A stretch of 64,000 bases of DNA from NCBI RefSeq assembly GCF_000733775.1, contig NZ_JPOE01000005.1, positions 1,426,001 through 1,490,000 on the forward strand, given 5' to 3'. A program made the translations under genes and the position numbers. The DNA is from Thiomonas sp. FB-Cd (GTDB lineage Bacteria; Pseudomonadota; Gammaproteobacteria; Burkholderiales; Burkholderiaceae_C). Under the pieces are notes generated by a model that was not told the origin of the DNA, ran no database searches, and saw nothing but the letters and a program-made list of their open reading frames with translations. Positions 9,912 to 18,533 of this stretch are shown here, one piece after another (position 1 is the first letter of the stretch; each line of letters begins with the position of its first letter).

Positions 9912-12170
9912 TCAAGCGGCCAGCCAGTCCAAACGTCCACCAAGCCAGCGCTGCAAGTGCTCATGGGCCGCCCCCGGGTCGTGGTGCAGCAGCCACACGG
10001 CTGCGTCCCGCGCGGCCTCAAGCAAAGCGATGTCGGTATGCAGGTCAGCATGGCGCAGCATCTGCACACCACTTTGTCGCTGGCCGAGCAGCTCACCAGG
10101 CCCGCGCAGCTCCAGGTCCTTCTGGGCCAGCACGAAGCCATCATTGGTGTCGCGCACGGCCAGCAGCCGTGCACGCGCCATCTCGGATAACGGTGGCGTG
10201 AACAACAAGAGGCACTCGGAGGCATCAGCACCACGCCCCACCCGGCCTCGCAACTGATGCAGTTGCGACAAGCCGAACCGCTCGGCATGCTCGATCACCA
10301 TGAGGGTGGCCGCGGGTACGTCCACACCAACCTCGATCACTGTCGTCGCCACCAGAAGGCGCAGCCGGCCAGCCGCAAAATCGGCCATGACTTGTGCCTT
10401 CTGCGACGCTGGCATGCGCCCGTGCAAGAGTCCAACCCGCTCGGCATCGTTGCCCAAGGCCGCCTGCAGCTCGGCATGCGTGGCCTCGGCGTTGCGCAGA
10501 TCGAGGACTTCACCGCCGGCCTGGGTGAACGCCCTGCCGCGGCGCTCGTCGCTGCGTCTGTGGGCAGGCAGCGTGGCGGTTGGTCTCGCGGTTGACTCCT
10601 CGACAAGCGGACACACCCAATACACCTGCCGTCCCGCCGCGACGAGGGCACGCACACGGGCAATCACGGCGTCGCGCCGCGCTTCGTCAAACACACGCGT
10701 GCGAACCGGGCTGCGTCCAGGGGGCAGGTGCGCGATGGTGGAAACGTCCAGGTCGCCGAACACAGCCATGGCCAGCGTACGGGGAATGGGGGTGGCGCTC
10801 ATCATGAGCAGGTGCGGCTCCCGCACGCCATCGCCCGCCCCTCCCTCAAGTCCCTCATCCAGTCCCTTCGCGCGCAGACTCAGGCGTTGGGCAACGCCAA
10901 ATCGGTGCTGCTCATCGACAATGGCCAGCCCCAGACGGTGGAAGCGCACCTTCTCCTGGATCACCGCGTGGGTGCCGACGACGAGCTGCGCCGCGCCGCT
11001 CGCGGCGGCCTGCACCGCAGCATCGCGTTCGCGTCGAGTTTGAGCGCCCGAGAGCCACGCGACGCTCACGCCCAGTGGCTCCAGCCAGTCGGCCAGTTTG
11101 CGCAGATGCTGGGTGGCGAGGATATCGGTGGGCGCCATCAGCGCGCACTGAAACCCGCAATCAATGGACTGGGCCGCCGCGAGCGCCGCCACCACGGTCT
11201 TGCCGCTGCCGACGTCCCCTTGAAGCAGCCGATGCATGGGCTGCGTCAGTGCAAGATCCGCAGCGATCTCGGCTGCACAGGCCTCTTGGTCAGGCGTCAG
11301 CGCAAAGGGAAGCGCTTGAAGGAGTCGATCGCCCAGACTCTGGGGGCCATTGCGCGCCGGCAGCGGCCAGGCGCGTAAGGCGGCGCGTGCAAGGCGCGCT
11401 TGCTGCTGTGCGATCTGCTGTGCGAGCAGCTCGTCAAATTTGATGCGCTGCCATCCCGGGTGGCTGCGATCTTCCAGCGACGCCAAGGACACCTCGGGTC
11501 GCGGCGCATGCAGCACATCGAGTGTGCTGGCGATGTCCGGCAATCGAAGGCGCGAGAGCAAATCGGCGGGCAACCATTCGCGCGCGTCAAGCCTCGCACG
11601 CGCGCCCGTGATCGCCTTGCGCAACCAGGCCTGGCTGATCCCGGAGGCCGCTGGATAGACCGGGGTCAACCGCTCAGGCAAGGGCTCATCCGGCTGCGCC
11701 GCATGGCACGTTGGATGCACCATTTCCATGCCAAACAGCCCCGCGCGCGGCTCTCCGCGCACGCGCAACAGCTTGCCTGGCGGGTACTGGCGCTGCCAGT
11801 TTGGGTAAAAGTGGAAAAACCGCAGGTTAAGCGTACCGCTGGCATCCTGCACCTGGATGCGCAGTTGCTTTCGCACCCCTGCAGAAGCCTCCGCTTGAAC
11901 AACGCGCGCCTGTACAACTGCCGCGACACCGTCGCGCAGTGAGGCAATTGCCGAAATGCGCGTTTCGTCAAGGTAGTGCAGTGGCAGGTGCAGCGCGTAA
12001 TCCCAATCGCTTCGCAGCCCCAGGCGCTCGCCGGGTGATGGGCCGGACGAGTGCGTGGAGTCGCGTGGCTGGGCGGGGCCTGTACGTGCGCCACGGCGAG
12101 TGCTCTTTCGCGCAGGCCCCTCACAAGCCTGTACCGCAGGGGCTGAACGGCTGCGCGGTGAAGAAGTCAT
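9912..12170 (-). CDS. recG: ATP-dependent DNA helicase RecG
   Basis: 752 residues from the ATG at 12170; a longer frame to 12218 exists. Order: N-terminal wedge/OB domain (about residues 50-200), then helicase motifs: Walker A QGDVGSGKTVVA, DEQHRFG (DExH), MMSATPIPRTLA, ATTVIEVGVDVP, and the RecG-specific QLRGRVGRG. Remodels stalled replication forks and Holliday junctions in the cytoplasm. The stop lies 86 nt before the oxyR start, same strand. The N-terminal 45 residues are Ser/Arg-rich and may be a poorly conserved extension. Confidence 0.97.
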   Translation of the reverse strand: MTSSPRSRSAPAVQACEGPARKSTRRGARTGPAQPRDSTHSSGPSPGERLGLRSDWDYALHLPLHYLDETRISAIASLRDGVAAVVQARVVQAEASAGVRKQLRIQVQDASGTLNLRFFHFYPNWQRQYPPGKLLRVRGEPRAGLFGMEMVHPTCHAAQPDEPLPERLTPVYPAASGISQAWLRKAITGARARLDAREWLPADLLSRLRLPDIASTLDVLHAPRPEVSLASLEDRSHPGWQRIKFDELLAQQIAQQQARLARAALRAWPLPARNGPQSLGDRLLQALPFALTPDQEACAAEIAADLALTQPMHRLLQGDVGSGKTVVAALAAAQSIDCGFQCALMAPTDILATQHLRKLADWLEPLGVSVAWLSGAQTRRERDAAVQAAASGAAQLVVGTHAVIQEKVRFHRLGLAIVDEQHRFGVAQRLSLRAKGLDEGLEGGAGDGVREPHLLMMSATPIPRTLAMAVFGDLDVSTIAHLPPGRSPVRTRVFDEARRDAVIARVRALVAAGRQVYWVCPLVEESTARPTATLPAHRRSDERRGRAFTQAGGEVLDLRNAEATHAELQAALGNDAERVGLLHGRMPASQKAQVMADFAAGRLRLLVATTVIEVGVDVPAATLMVIEHAERFGLSQLHQLRGRVGRGADASECLLLFTPPLSEMARARLLAVRDTNDGFVLAQKDLELRGPGELLGQRQSGVQMLRHADLHTDIALLEAARDAAVWLLHHDPGAAHEHLQRWLGGRLDWLAA

Positions 12171-12564
12171 GCAAACATTGTAGAAAGCACCACTTTTGGG
12201 CGTCTTCCCGCCGTGCAACGTAGGCGGTGGCCGCTGGCCAAGGATGGGCCGACGGCCAAGGCCGTCCTGAGTGTTGACAGTAGCGTCCCCCTGGGGCAGG
12301 GGGGAGCCCCGATCGGCGCCAACACGGCAAGAAGCTCCGGGATGGCTTCAAGATCATGGCGCCAAGACCAAGATCGTCTGCGCGTGACGCCCGCATGCAT
12401 TCAGTGGGCGTTATCCTCGGCGAGGTGCGGTGATGCATGGAGCGTTCCTCGCCGACGCGAACGCAGGCGCCCCGACTTTGGCGGGTTCCAGGTGCTGGGC
12501 CTTGCCGCCTGGCTCATGGCGCGAGAAATCGGCGCGCTTTGCGTGTCAACCGGGCGGCGCGATG
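12171..12564. other. intergenic region, no gene seen
   Basis: 394 nt between recG and the Lrp-type gene. It contains G/C runs including a GGGGCAGGGGGG-rich stretch near 12293. I see no convincing reading frame, promoter or terminator. Confidence 0.5.
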
Positions 12565-13041
12565 TCAATCGACCTGGAGCGCCTGAGAATTTTTCACCTC
12601 TTCCATCACCGCATAGGTGTGGGTTTCGCGCACCCCAGGCAGACTGAGTAGAACGGTACCCAGAAACTCGCGGTAGGCGGGCATATCAGCCACGCGCGTT
12701 TTGAGGAGATAGTCGAAACCGCCGGCAACCATATGGCATTCCATAATCTCCGGCCGGTTGCGTGCGGCGGCTTTGAACTGCTCAAAGACATCAGGCGTGG
12801 TGCGATCCAATACAACCTCAATGAAAACCAGCAGTGACGCGCCCAGTTTTTGCGGGTTGAGCCTGGCCTCGTAGCCGAGGATGAATTTTTCGCGCACCAA
12901 GCGGCGCACGCGCTCGAGCACCGCAGTCGGTGAGAGGTGAACGGCCTGTGCCAACGCGAGGTTGGACATGCGGCCATCGTTTTGCAGCAGAGCGAGAATG
13001 CGGCGGTCGACGCGGTCGAGGGCGCTTGCGGAGTCTTTCAT
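12565..13041 (-). CDS. Lrp/AsnC-family transcriptional regulator
   Basis: 158 residues. N-terminal winged HTH (LDRVDRRILALLQNDGRMSNLALAQAVHLSPTAVLERV) and C-terminal RAM/effector domain (MECHMVAGGFDYLLKTRVADMPAYREFL, then LPGVRETHTYAVMEEVK). The closest type in proteobacteria is leucine-responsive Lrp or BkdR-like; the effector is not predictable. Located 108 nt beyond the end of the acetoacetate-decarboxylase-like gene in the same direction, so it may regulate or be cotranscribed with it. Confidence 0.9.
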   Translation of the reverse strand: MKDSASALDRVDRRILALLQNDGRMSNLALAQAVHLSPTAVLERVRRLVREKFILGYEARLNPQKLGASLLVFIEVVLDRTTPDVFEQFKAAARNRPEIMECHMVAGGFDYLLKTRVADMPAYREFLGTVLLSLPGVRETHTYAVMEEVKNSQALQVD

Positions 13042-13149
13042 GGATCAATCTCCCAGTGTTTTGAACTCGAACTCGAATGATGTTCCAGCCGTCATCGAAA
13101 ATGGGCTCCCTCGTGCGGTGATCCACCGGCAGTCATCAACTTTCGCTGC

Positions 13150-13887
13150 TTACTTCAGGTAGTCATGCACAACGGTGCCCAGGCCCAAGGTGAGATCGGA
13201 CACGATGTGGACGCAAGACACGACTTCTCGCACGGGGAGTTGGGACACCGGCGCCAACGCGTGCGCGTGGAGTTCCAGTGCGGCGGGGCCGGTCCACGCG
13301 CCCTTCACAGAGACGTCTTCCAGTGAGTAGGTGACGAGCTCGCAAATGCGTGCCGAGCAGTCCACATCGGGAATGATCTTGAGCAGATAGTTCGGCGCCA
13401 GCAGGCCCTTGCGCACCTGTTCCGTATCCAGCACTACGTGCTTGTAGCCCATGGTGCCGGTGGCAATGCGTACCGACCCGTAATCCAGCGTGCCCAAGAG
13501 CGTGTCAGACTCCACACGCAAGCGCGGCTTGGCCAGCTTTTTGGGGAATCCCCAGATCTCACGACCGCCCGCCAGCGGTGCTTCGTCGTCGAGGAACATT
13601 GCGATCTGGTAGGTGCCGGGCTGACCTTTGTAAGTAATCGGCACGACTTGGCCGGATTCGGTGTAGTCGCCGAACCCGGTCGAGTCCGGCATGCGTATGA
13701 ATTCAAACTTGACGGTGTCTCCGGCAGGCTCGAGCGGTTCGGGGATGATCTCACGCAGAAGGGCGGGGTCAGTGCGATACGTAATGATCAGGAATTCGCG
13801 GTCGATGAAGCGGTAGGGTCCCCGTGGATAGGCTGGACTGGACAGGGGCATGGAAAAGGCTGATTGCGCGACTCGTTGGGCTTGCAT
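13150..13887 (-). CDS. adc: acetoacetate decarboxylase family protein
   Basis: 245 residues, standard length for ADC. The Schiff-base lysine region is visible as [13 protein letters not shown], preceded by the acidic and arginine-containing strand and followed by [17 protein letters not shown]. Genuine ADCs convert acetoacetate to acetone and CO2; related family members act on other beta-keto acids, so the substrate is inferred. Monocistronic or with the downstream lrp-type gene. The 435-nt upstream region carries two copies of a 24-nt motif that may be regulator sites. Confidence 0.85.
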   Translation of the reverse strand: MQAQRVAQSAFSMPLSSPAYPRGPYRFIDREFLIITYRTDPALLREIIPEPLEPAGDTVKFEFIRMPDSTGFGDYTESGQVVPITYKGQPGTYQIAMFLDDEAPLAGGREIWGFPKKLAKPRLRVESDTLLGTLDYGSVRIATGTMGYKHVVLDTEQVRKGLLAPNYLLKIIPDVDCSARICELVTYSLEDVSVKGAWTGPAALELHAHALAPVSQLPVREVVSCVHIVSDLTLGLGTVVHDYLK

Positions 13888-14322
13888 GGCACATCCTTCG
13901 TGGACACAGTATTCAGTCAGTGTTGCGCCGCACCGGAAAGTTCACGGGAGCCATGACGTTTTGCCGATTTTCCGCAGGAGTTGAGGCGGGTGATTCATCC
14001 GATTTCTTCCCTTTTAAACGCCTCACTGCATTTCAGTTCAGGGTGTCCAGACCGAATCTGCCACCAAATTTTGCCGATTAACCACAAGAGTTTCGGTCAA
14101 GACGATTGAAATGCAATACCGATCTTGGGGGGGGCTCCAGAATCACATGGTTTGCAAGACCGTGTCGGTCGAGAGGGGATTCGCACATACCCGGCTCACT
14201 CGCGTGGCGCTGACATGCTCGCATGCTTTAGCTGATTGGGTCGGGCGGCAGCAATGCGTGAGCGTGGATCTGCGCCTTTTGGCAAGCCAGGACTGTGCTT
14301 CGGATGCCGCGATAATGCACGA
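13888..14322. promoter_or_regulatory. divergent upstream region of adc and proC with a repeated motif
   Basis: No gene. Two imperfect copies of a 24-nt motif, TTTTGCCGATT followed by CC and CA and ending GAGTT, occur in the same orientation near 13959-13983 and 14069-14092, 110 bp apart. They could be operators for adc, whose start is at 13887. The proximal copy lies about 72 nt from that start. Confidence 0.4.
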
Positions 14323-15141
14323 ATGAACGTTCCCACTCTCGCTTTCATCGGTGGCGGCAACATGGCCAGCGCTGTCATTGGCGGCCTGATCCAGGCCGGG
14401 TCGCCGGGGTCCTCGATCATCGTGGTTGAGCCCTCCGAGGCTCAGCGCGCGCTGCTGCAGGAGCGCTTTGGGGTCTGCGCGTGCGCCGACGCAGGTCCAG
14501 AGTTGCGCTCAGCGGCTGTGGTGGTGTGGGCGGTCAAGCCGCAGAGCTTCGTCAATGCTGCAGCCTGCGCACCGCAGCTGTCGGACGCGCTCCATATCAG
14601 CGTGATGGCCGGCGTGCGTTGCGAGGCGATCGCGCGTCGAGCAGGGGCGCGACGCATTGTGCGTGCTATGCCGAACACGCCTGCACTCATCGGCCAGGGC
14701 ATTGCGGGCCTGTACGCAAGCTCTGCCTGTAGCGAGGCTGATCGAGCCCAAGCCGAACAGGTGCTGGCGCCGACGGGAAGCCTGATTTGGGTGGAGGAGG
14801 AGGCGCAACTCGACGCGGTGACGGCCATTTCCGGATCGGGCCCGGCCTATGTGTTCTATCTGGTGGAGGCGATGCAGGAAGCGGGCGTGCGTCTGGGTTT
14901 GCCGGCGGACACCGCCAAGCGTCTGGCATTGGCCACATTCGCGGGAGCCGCTGCGCTCGCAGCGCAATCACCGTTGTCGCCTGCAGAACTTCGCGCGCAG
15001 GTCACAAGCAAGGGTGGAACCACGGCGGCTGCGCTTGCCGTTCTGGCTGAGCGTGAGGTCGCACAGGCTTTTGACCAAGCGATACACGCGGCCGCCCGGC
15101 GTGCCGTCGAACTTGGCGATGCGCTCGACGCGGATGGTTGA
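14323..15141 (+). CDS. proC: pyrroline-5-carboxylate reductase
   Basis: 272 residues from the ATG at 14323 (the frame is open to 14236 but that part is not family-like). NAD(P)-binding FIGGGNMASAVIGGL at the N-terminus, then VVWAVKPQSF and MPNTPALIGQGI. The C-terminal dimer/active-site part has SGSGPAYVF and the signature QVTSKGGTTAAAL. Catalyses the last step of proline synthesis. Followed after 79 nt by tRNA-Ser, the insertion site of the island. Confidence 0.95.
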   Translation: MNVPTLAFIGGGNMASAVIGGLIQAGSPGSSIIVVEPSEAQRALLQERFGVCACADAGPELRSAAVVVWAVKPQSFVNAAACAPQLSDALHISVMAGVRCEAIARRAGARRIVRAMPNTPALIGQGIAGLYASSACSEADRAQAEQVLAPTGSLIWVEEEAQLDAVTAISGSGPAYVFYLVEAMQEAGVRLGLPADTAKRLALATFAGAAALAAQSPLSPAELRAQVTSKGGTTAAALAVLAEREVAQAFDQAIHAAARRAVELGDALDADG

Positions 15142-15220
15142 GCCATGCCGGAACGCGTTGAAAACCGAGCCTCAGGGTCCCACTAAATCTCGACTGGGGC
15201 TGTTACGATATAGGGTTGCC

Positions 15221-15311
15221 GGAGAGATGGATGAGCGGTTTAAGTCGCACGCCTGGAAAGCGTGTAAGGGTTAACAGCCCTTCGGGGGTTCGAATCCCCC
15301 TCTCTCCGCCA
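15221..15311 (+). tRNA. tRNA-Ser (anticodon GGA)
   Basis: 91 nt including an encoded CCA end. Acceptor stem GGAGAGA (15221-15227) pairs with TCTCTCC (15301-15307), then G-CCA. Anticodon loop CTGGAAA with GGA at 15255-15257. A long variable arm (GTAAGGGTTAACAGCCCTT) makes it class II, and TTCGAATC is the T loop. Its last 14 bases are repeated at 47340-47353, so this tRNA is the attachment site of the island and stays intact after insertion. Confidence 0.97.
15298..15311 (+). other. attachment site, tRNA-proximal copy (attL)
   Basis: CCCTCTCTCCGCCA, the 3' end of tRNA-Ser, occurs again perfectly at 47340-47353. Such tRNA-end repeats are left by integrases of the P4 type, one of which lies inside the right end. 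Confidence 0.9.
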
Positions 15312-15318
15312 GTACATG

Positions 15319-15350
15319 AGACTAAGTGATTGATTTACTTAGTCTTTTTT
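15319..15350 (+). terminator. terminator supplied by the island for the tRNA-Ser transcript
   Basis: GACTAAGT, a short loop, ACTTAGTC and then TTTTTT: a perfect 8-bp stem with a T run, directly after the tRNA but inside the island. The original terminator appears to be the one at 47379-47407 beyond the right repeat. Confidence 0.85.
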
Positions 15351-15366
15351 CTTTTCGGCGTTCTCC

Positions 15367-15387
15367 GGTATGCCATTGGGTATGCCA
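15367..15387 (+). repeat. candidate integrase arm-type sites, left end
   Basis: Two direct copies of GGTATGCCA, 12 bp apart from start to start, 56 bp inside the left attachment site. The same pair, with one mismatch in one copy, occurs at 47198-47218 near the right end in the same orientation. Confidence 0.6.
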
Positions 15388-15528
15388 CGCCGAGTTGATT
15401 CTCTTTGGTGCCAAATGTGCGTCGTTGGCAGGTTGCACCGCTGTAGCTACGCAGTAGCTGCGATGAACGCGGGAAAACTTTCCCTCATCCTGTGGTGAAT
15501 GTTCACCGATCCATAGGAGCCGATCATC

Positions 15529-15792
15529 ATGACCACAGCTAAAGTCTCAGACCGCGGTCGCATCACCCTTCCACTGTTCGTTCGCCGCGTCCTCGGTTTG
15601 GAGCTCGGGGACGTCGTACGCTTCGTCGAGATCGAACCCGGCAATTTCGTGCTCAACCGAACGATTGGCAAACCCACTGGCGAGCCGATGTCAGCCAATG
15701 AGCTCATTGACGAGATGCATCGGGTGCTGCACGAAGCGCGTTGGAATCCGCCATTGCGCTTGCAAGACCAAAAAGCCAAGAATGCGGATTGA
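15529..15792 (+). CDS. AbrB/MazE/SpoVT-type DNA-binding protein
   Basis: 87 residues. N-terminal swapped-hairpin AbrB pattern: VSDRGRITLPLFVRRVLGLELGDVVRFVEIEPGNFVL. This fold is used by MazE-type antitoxins and by free-standing transition-state regulators. No toxin gene (MazF or PIN domain) follows within 130 nt, so it is either a lone regulator or an orphan antitoxin. Good RBS (AGGAG) 8 nt before the ATG. First gene of the island after the tRNA. Confidence 0.75.
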   Translation: MTTAKVSDRGRITLPLFVRRVLGLELGDVVRFVEIEPGNFVLNRTIGKPTGEPMSANELIDEMHRVLHEARWNPPLRLQDQKAKNAD

Positions 15793-15923
15793 TGTCCAAA
15801 CCTGGGTAATTCTGGCCTGAAGCCATCCCCACTCGCACGTTCACGTGCGAAGGGCGCATTCTGTCCTATTCAACCCCAGCACAACGCAGTACATTTGCAG
15901 GACAATGAATCCGGGACTACGTC

Positions 15924-16109
15924 ATGAAGCGCCCAAAGGACGAAACCCTGTCCATCCGTACATCGACAGACATCAAACAGCTTCTGCGCATGGCTGCCGA
16001 AAAAGAACACCGCTCCATCGCATCGATGATGGAAGTGCTGATCCTGAACTACGCGCAAGAGCATGGCCTGAAGGCCGATGCCGTCCAAGAAAAGCCGCCA
16101 AAGAAATGA
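15924..16109 (+). CDS. small ribbon-helix-helix-like protein
   Basis: 61 residues. The segment ETLSIRTSTDIKQLLRMAAEKEHRSIASMMEVLILNYAQEHG has one short strand and two helices as in Arc/CopG regulators, with a conserved small-residue turn. Ends 69 nt before hsdM, so it could control the restriction-modification operon, as small regulators often do; this is inference from position only. Start chosen as the ATG that opens the RHH strand; no clear ribosome site. Confidence 0.65.
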   Translation: MKRPKDETLSIRTSTDIKQLLRMAAEKEHRSIASMMEVLILNYAQEHGLKADAVQEKPPKK

Positions 16110-16178
16110 AATGCAAGCCCGCAGTCAGCGGGCTTTCGGGAACGATACGGGCTGCTGCCCGGAGAAAAACAGAACAGA

Positions 16179-18533
16179 ATGGATCATTCAGTACATAACA
16201 AGATCGTCAGCTTCATCTGGTCAATCGCTGACGACTGCCTCAGGGATGTTTTTGTGCGCGGCAAGTACCGCGATGTCATCCTGCCGATGTTCGTCCTGCG
16301 CCGTCTGGACTGCCTGCTGGAGCCTACCAAGGAAGCGGTGCTTGAAGAGGTCCGCTTCCAGCGTGAAGACGCGGAAATGGCCGATCTCGATCCGCACGGC
16401 TTGCGTGAGGCATCGGGCTACGTGTTCTACAACACCTCCCGCTTCACCCTGAAGTCGCTGCTGGGCAACCCCTCCCAGCTGGAAGCCAACCTGAAGAGCT
16501 ACCTCGATGGCTTCTCCGACAACGTGAAGGAGATCGTCGAGAAGTTCGACCTGCGCAATCAGGTTCGCAAGATGGCGCAGTCGGACGTGCTGCACGACGT
16601 GATCGAAAAGTTCGTGTCCGACCAGATCAACCTCAGCCCCAACGAGCGCAAAGGCCCGGATGGGCGCACCCAGCCGGGACTGTCCAACCTGGGCATGGGC
16701 TACGTCTTCGAGGAACTGATCCGCAAGTTCAACGAAGAAAACAACGAAGAGGCCGGTGAGCATTTCACGCCGCGTGAAGTGATCGAGCTTATGACCAATC
16801 TGGTCTTCATCCCGGTCAAGGACCAGCTGCCCAATCCACTGACCATCTACGACCCGGCCTGCGGCAGCGGCGGCATGCTGACCGAGTCGCAGAAATTCAT
16901 CACCGACCCCGAAGGCGTGATCAAAGCCAATGTGGGCGTGTTTCTGTATGGCAAGGAAATCAACCCCGAGACCTACGCCATCTGCAAGTCCGACATGATG
17001 ATCAAGGGCAACGACCCGGAGAAGATCAAGTTCGGCTCCACGCTGGCAACCGACGATTTCTCCGGCACGCGCTTCGATTTCATGCTGACGAACCCGCCCT
17101 ACGGAAAGAGCTGGAAGAGCGACCAGAAAAGCATCGTCGATGGCAAGGACGTGATCGACCATCGCTTTCAGGTCAATCTGTCTGACTACACCGGGCAGGA
17201 ACACGACTTCTACCCAGCAATCCCGCGTTCGTCGGACGGCCAGCTGCTGTTCATGATGGAGATGGTCAACAAGATGAAGCGACGCAGCGACAGCCCGATG
17301 GGCTCGCGCATCGCTTCCGTCCACAATGGCTCTGCGCTGTTTACCGGGGATGCTGGCGGTGGCGAAAGCAATATCCGCCGCCGCATCATCGAGAACGACT
17401 ATCTCGAAGCCATCATCCAGTTGCCGAACAACCTGTTTTACAACACCGGCATCACCACCTACGTCTGGGTCCTGTCCAACAACAAGGCCGATGCGCGCAA
17501 AGGCAAGGTTCAGTTAATCGACGCCAGCAACCTGTACCAGAAGCTACGCAAGAACCTGGGTGAGAAGAACTGCGAATTCACCGACGACCACATCCACCAG
17601 ATCACCCAGCTTTACTTGGAAATGCCGAACGACGGCATTTCTAAAATCTTCAACAACCGCGATTTCGGTTACTACAAGGTCACGGTGGAGCGCCCGCTTC
17701 GACTGGCTGCGCAATTCAGCCCCGAGCGCATCGGCACTCTGCGTTTCACGCCGGGCATGCAGGACATCATGGAGTGGGTGTTCGACAAGTACGGTGACGA
17801 GGTCTACACCGAACTGAAGGCCCATACCGAAGCCATCGAAGCGCACCTTGAGCGCGAAGAGATCACCCTTTCACCCAAAAACCGCAAGGAACTGCTGTCC
17901 GAAGCCACATGGCGCGAGCAACGCGGCATCATGCAGGCCGCACGGCAACTGGCAGAGAGGATCGGCAACGGCGAATTCCTCGACTTCAACCACTTTGAGG
18001 GCATCGTCGATGACGCCCTCAAAGCACTGGGCCTGAAGCTGGCTGCACCGGCACGCAAGCAAATCCTCAACGCCGTCAGCTGGCGTGACGAGCGGGCCGA
18101 GAAGGTCATCAAGAAAGTCCACAAGTTCAACGCTGCCAAGCTGGGCGATCTGCTGTTCCAGCTGGGCACGACCCGCGACAAGCTTGGCGACTATGGCTAC
18201 ATGGCGACACCAACCGGCGAATACATCGAGTACGAGCCGGACAGCGAGCTGCGCGATACCGAGAATGTCCCGCTGGCGCTCGATACCAGCCTGTCGGCCT
18301 CCAGCGTGATCCATGACTACTTCATCCGCGAAGTGCGCCCGCATGTGGACGAGGCATGGATCGCCATCGACAAGACCGTGATCGGCTACGAGATCAGCTT
18401 CAACAAGTATTTCTACCAGCACAAGCCGCTGCGCAGCCTGGAAGAAGTCACGGCGGAAATCCTGGCGCTGGAGGCCGAGACGGATGGCCTTCTCAAGCAG
18501 TTGGTGAGCTTTGTATCGGGTGCCAAGCAATGA
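16179..18533 (+). CDS. hsdM: type I restriction-modification DNA methyltransferase subunit HsdM
   Basis: 784 residues. N-terminal helical HsdM_N region (from NKIVSFIWSIADDCLRDVF), then the N6-adenine methylase fold with SAM motif YDPACGSGGM (about residue 225) and catalytic NPPYGKSWK (about 306). The C-terminal ~200 residues form a long tail. Methylates adenine at the sequence chosen by HsdS. Start of a five-gene operon; its TGA overlaps the ATG of the DUF262 gene (ATGA), so translation is coupled. Typical HsdM is 500-800 residues, so it is complete. Confidence 0.96.
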   Translation: MDHSVHNKIVSFIWSIADDCLRDVFVRGKYRDVILPMFVLRRLDCLLEPTKEAVLEEVRFQREDAEMADLDPHGLREASGYVFYNTSRFTLKSLLGNPSQLEANLKSYLDGFSDNVKEIVEKFDLRNQVRKMAQSDVLHDVIEKFVSDQINLSPNERKGPDGRTQPGLSNLGMGYVFEELIRKFNEENNEEAGEHFTPREVIELMTNLVFIPVKDQLPNPLTIYDPACGSGGMLTESQKFITDPEGVIKANVGVFLYGKEINPETYAICKSDMMIKGNDPEKIKFGSTLATDDFSGTRFDFMLTNPPYGKSWKSDQKSIVDGKDVIDHRFQVNLSDYTGQEHDFYPAIPRSSDGQLLFMMEMVNKMKRRSDSPMGSRIASVHNGSALFTGDAGGGESNIRRRIIENDYLEAIIQLPNNLFYNTGITTYVWVLSNNKADARKGKVQLIDASNLYQKLRKNLGEKNCEFTDDHIHQITQLYLEMPNDGISKIFNNRDFGYYKVTVERPLRLAAQFSPERIGTLRFTPGMQDIMEWVFDKYGDEVYTELKAHTEAIEAHLEREEITLSPKNRKELLSEATWREQRGIMQAARQLAERIGNGEFLDFNHFEGIVDDALKALGLKLAAPARKQILNAVSWRDERAEKVIKKVHKFNAAKLGDLLFQLGTTRDKLGDYGYMATPTGEYIEYEPDSELRDTENVPLALDTSLSASSVIHDYFIREVRPHVDEAWIAIDKTVIGYEISFNKYFYQHKPLRSLEEVTAEILALEAETDGLLKQLVSFVSGAKQ

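Noticed and set aside
15529..15792. MazEF-type toxin-antitoxin pair
   Set aside because: Only the AbrB/MazE-type protein is present; no toxin-like gene adjoins it.
16221..17324. 367-residue minus-strand open frame
   Set aside because: Antisense to hsdM, no start signal or motif.
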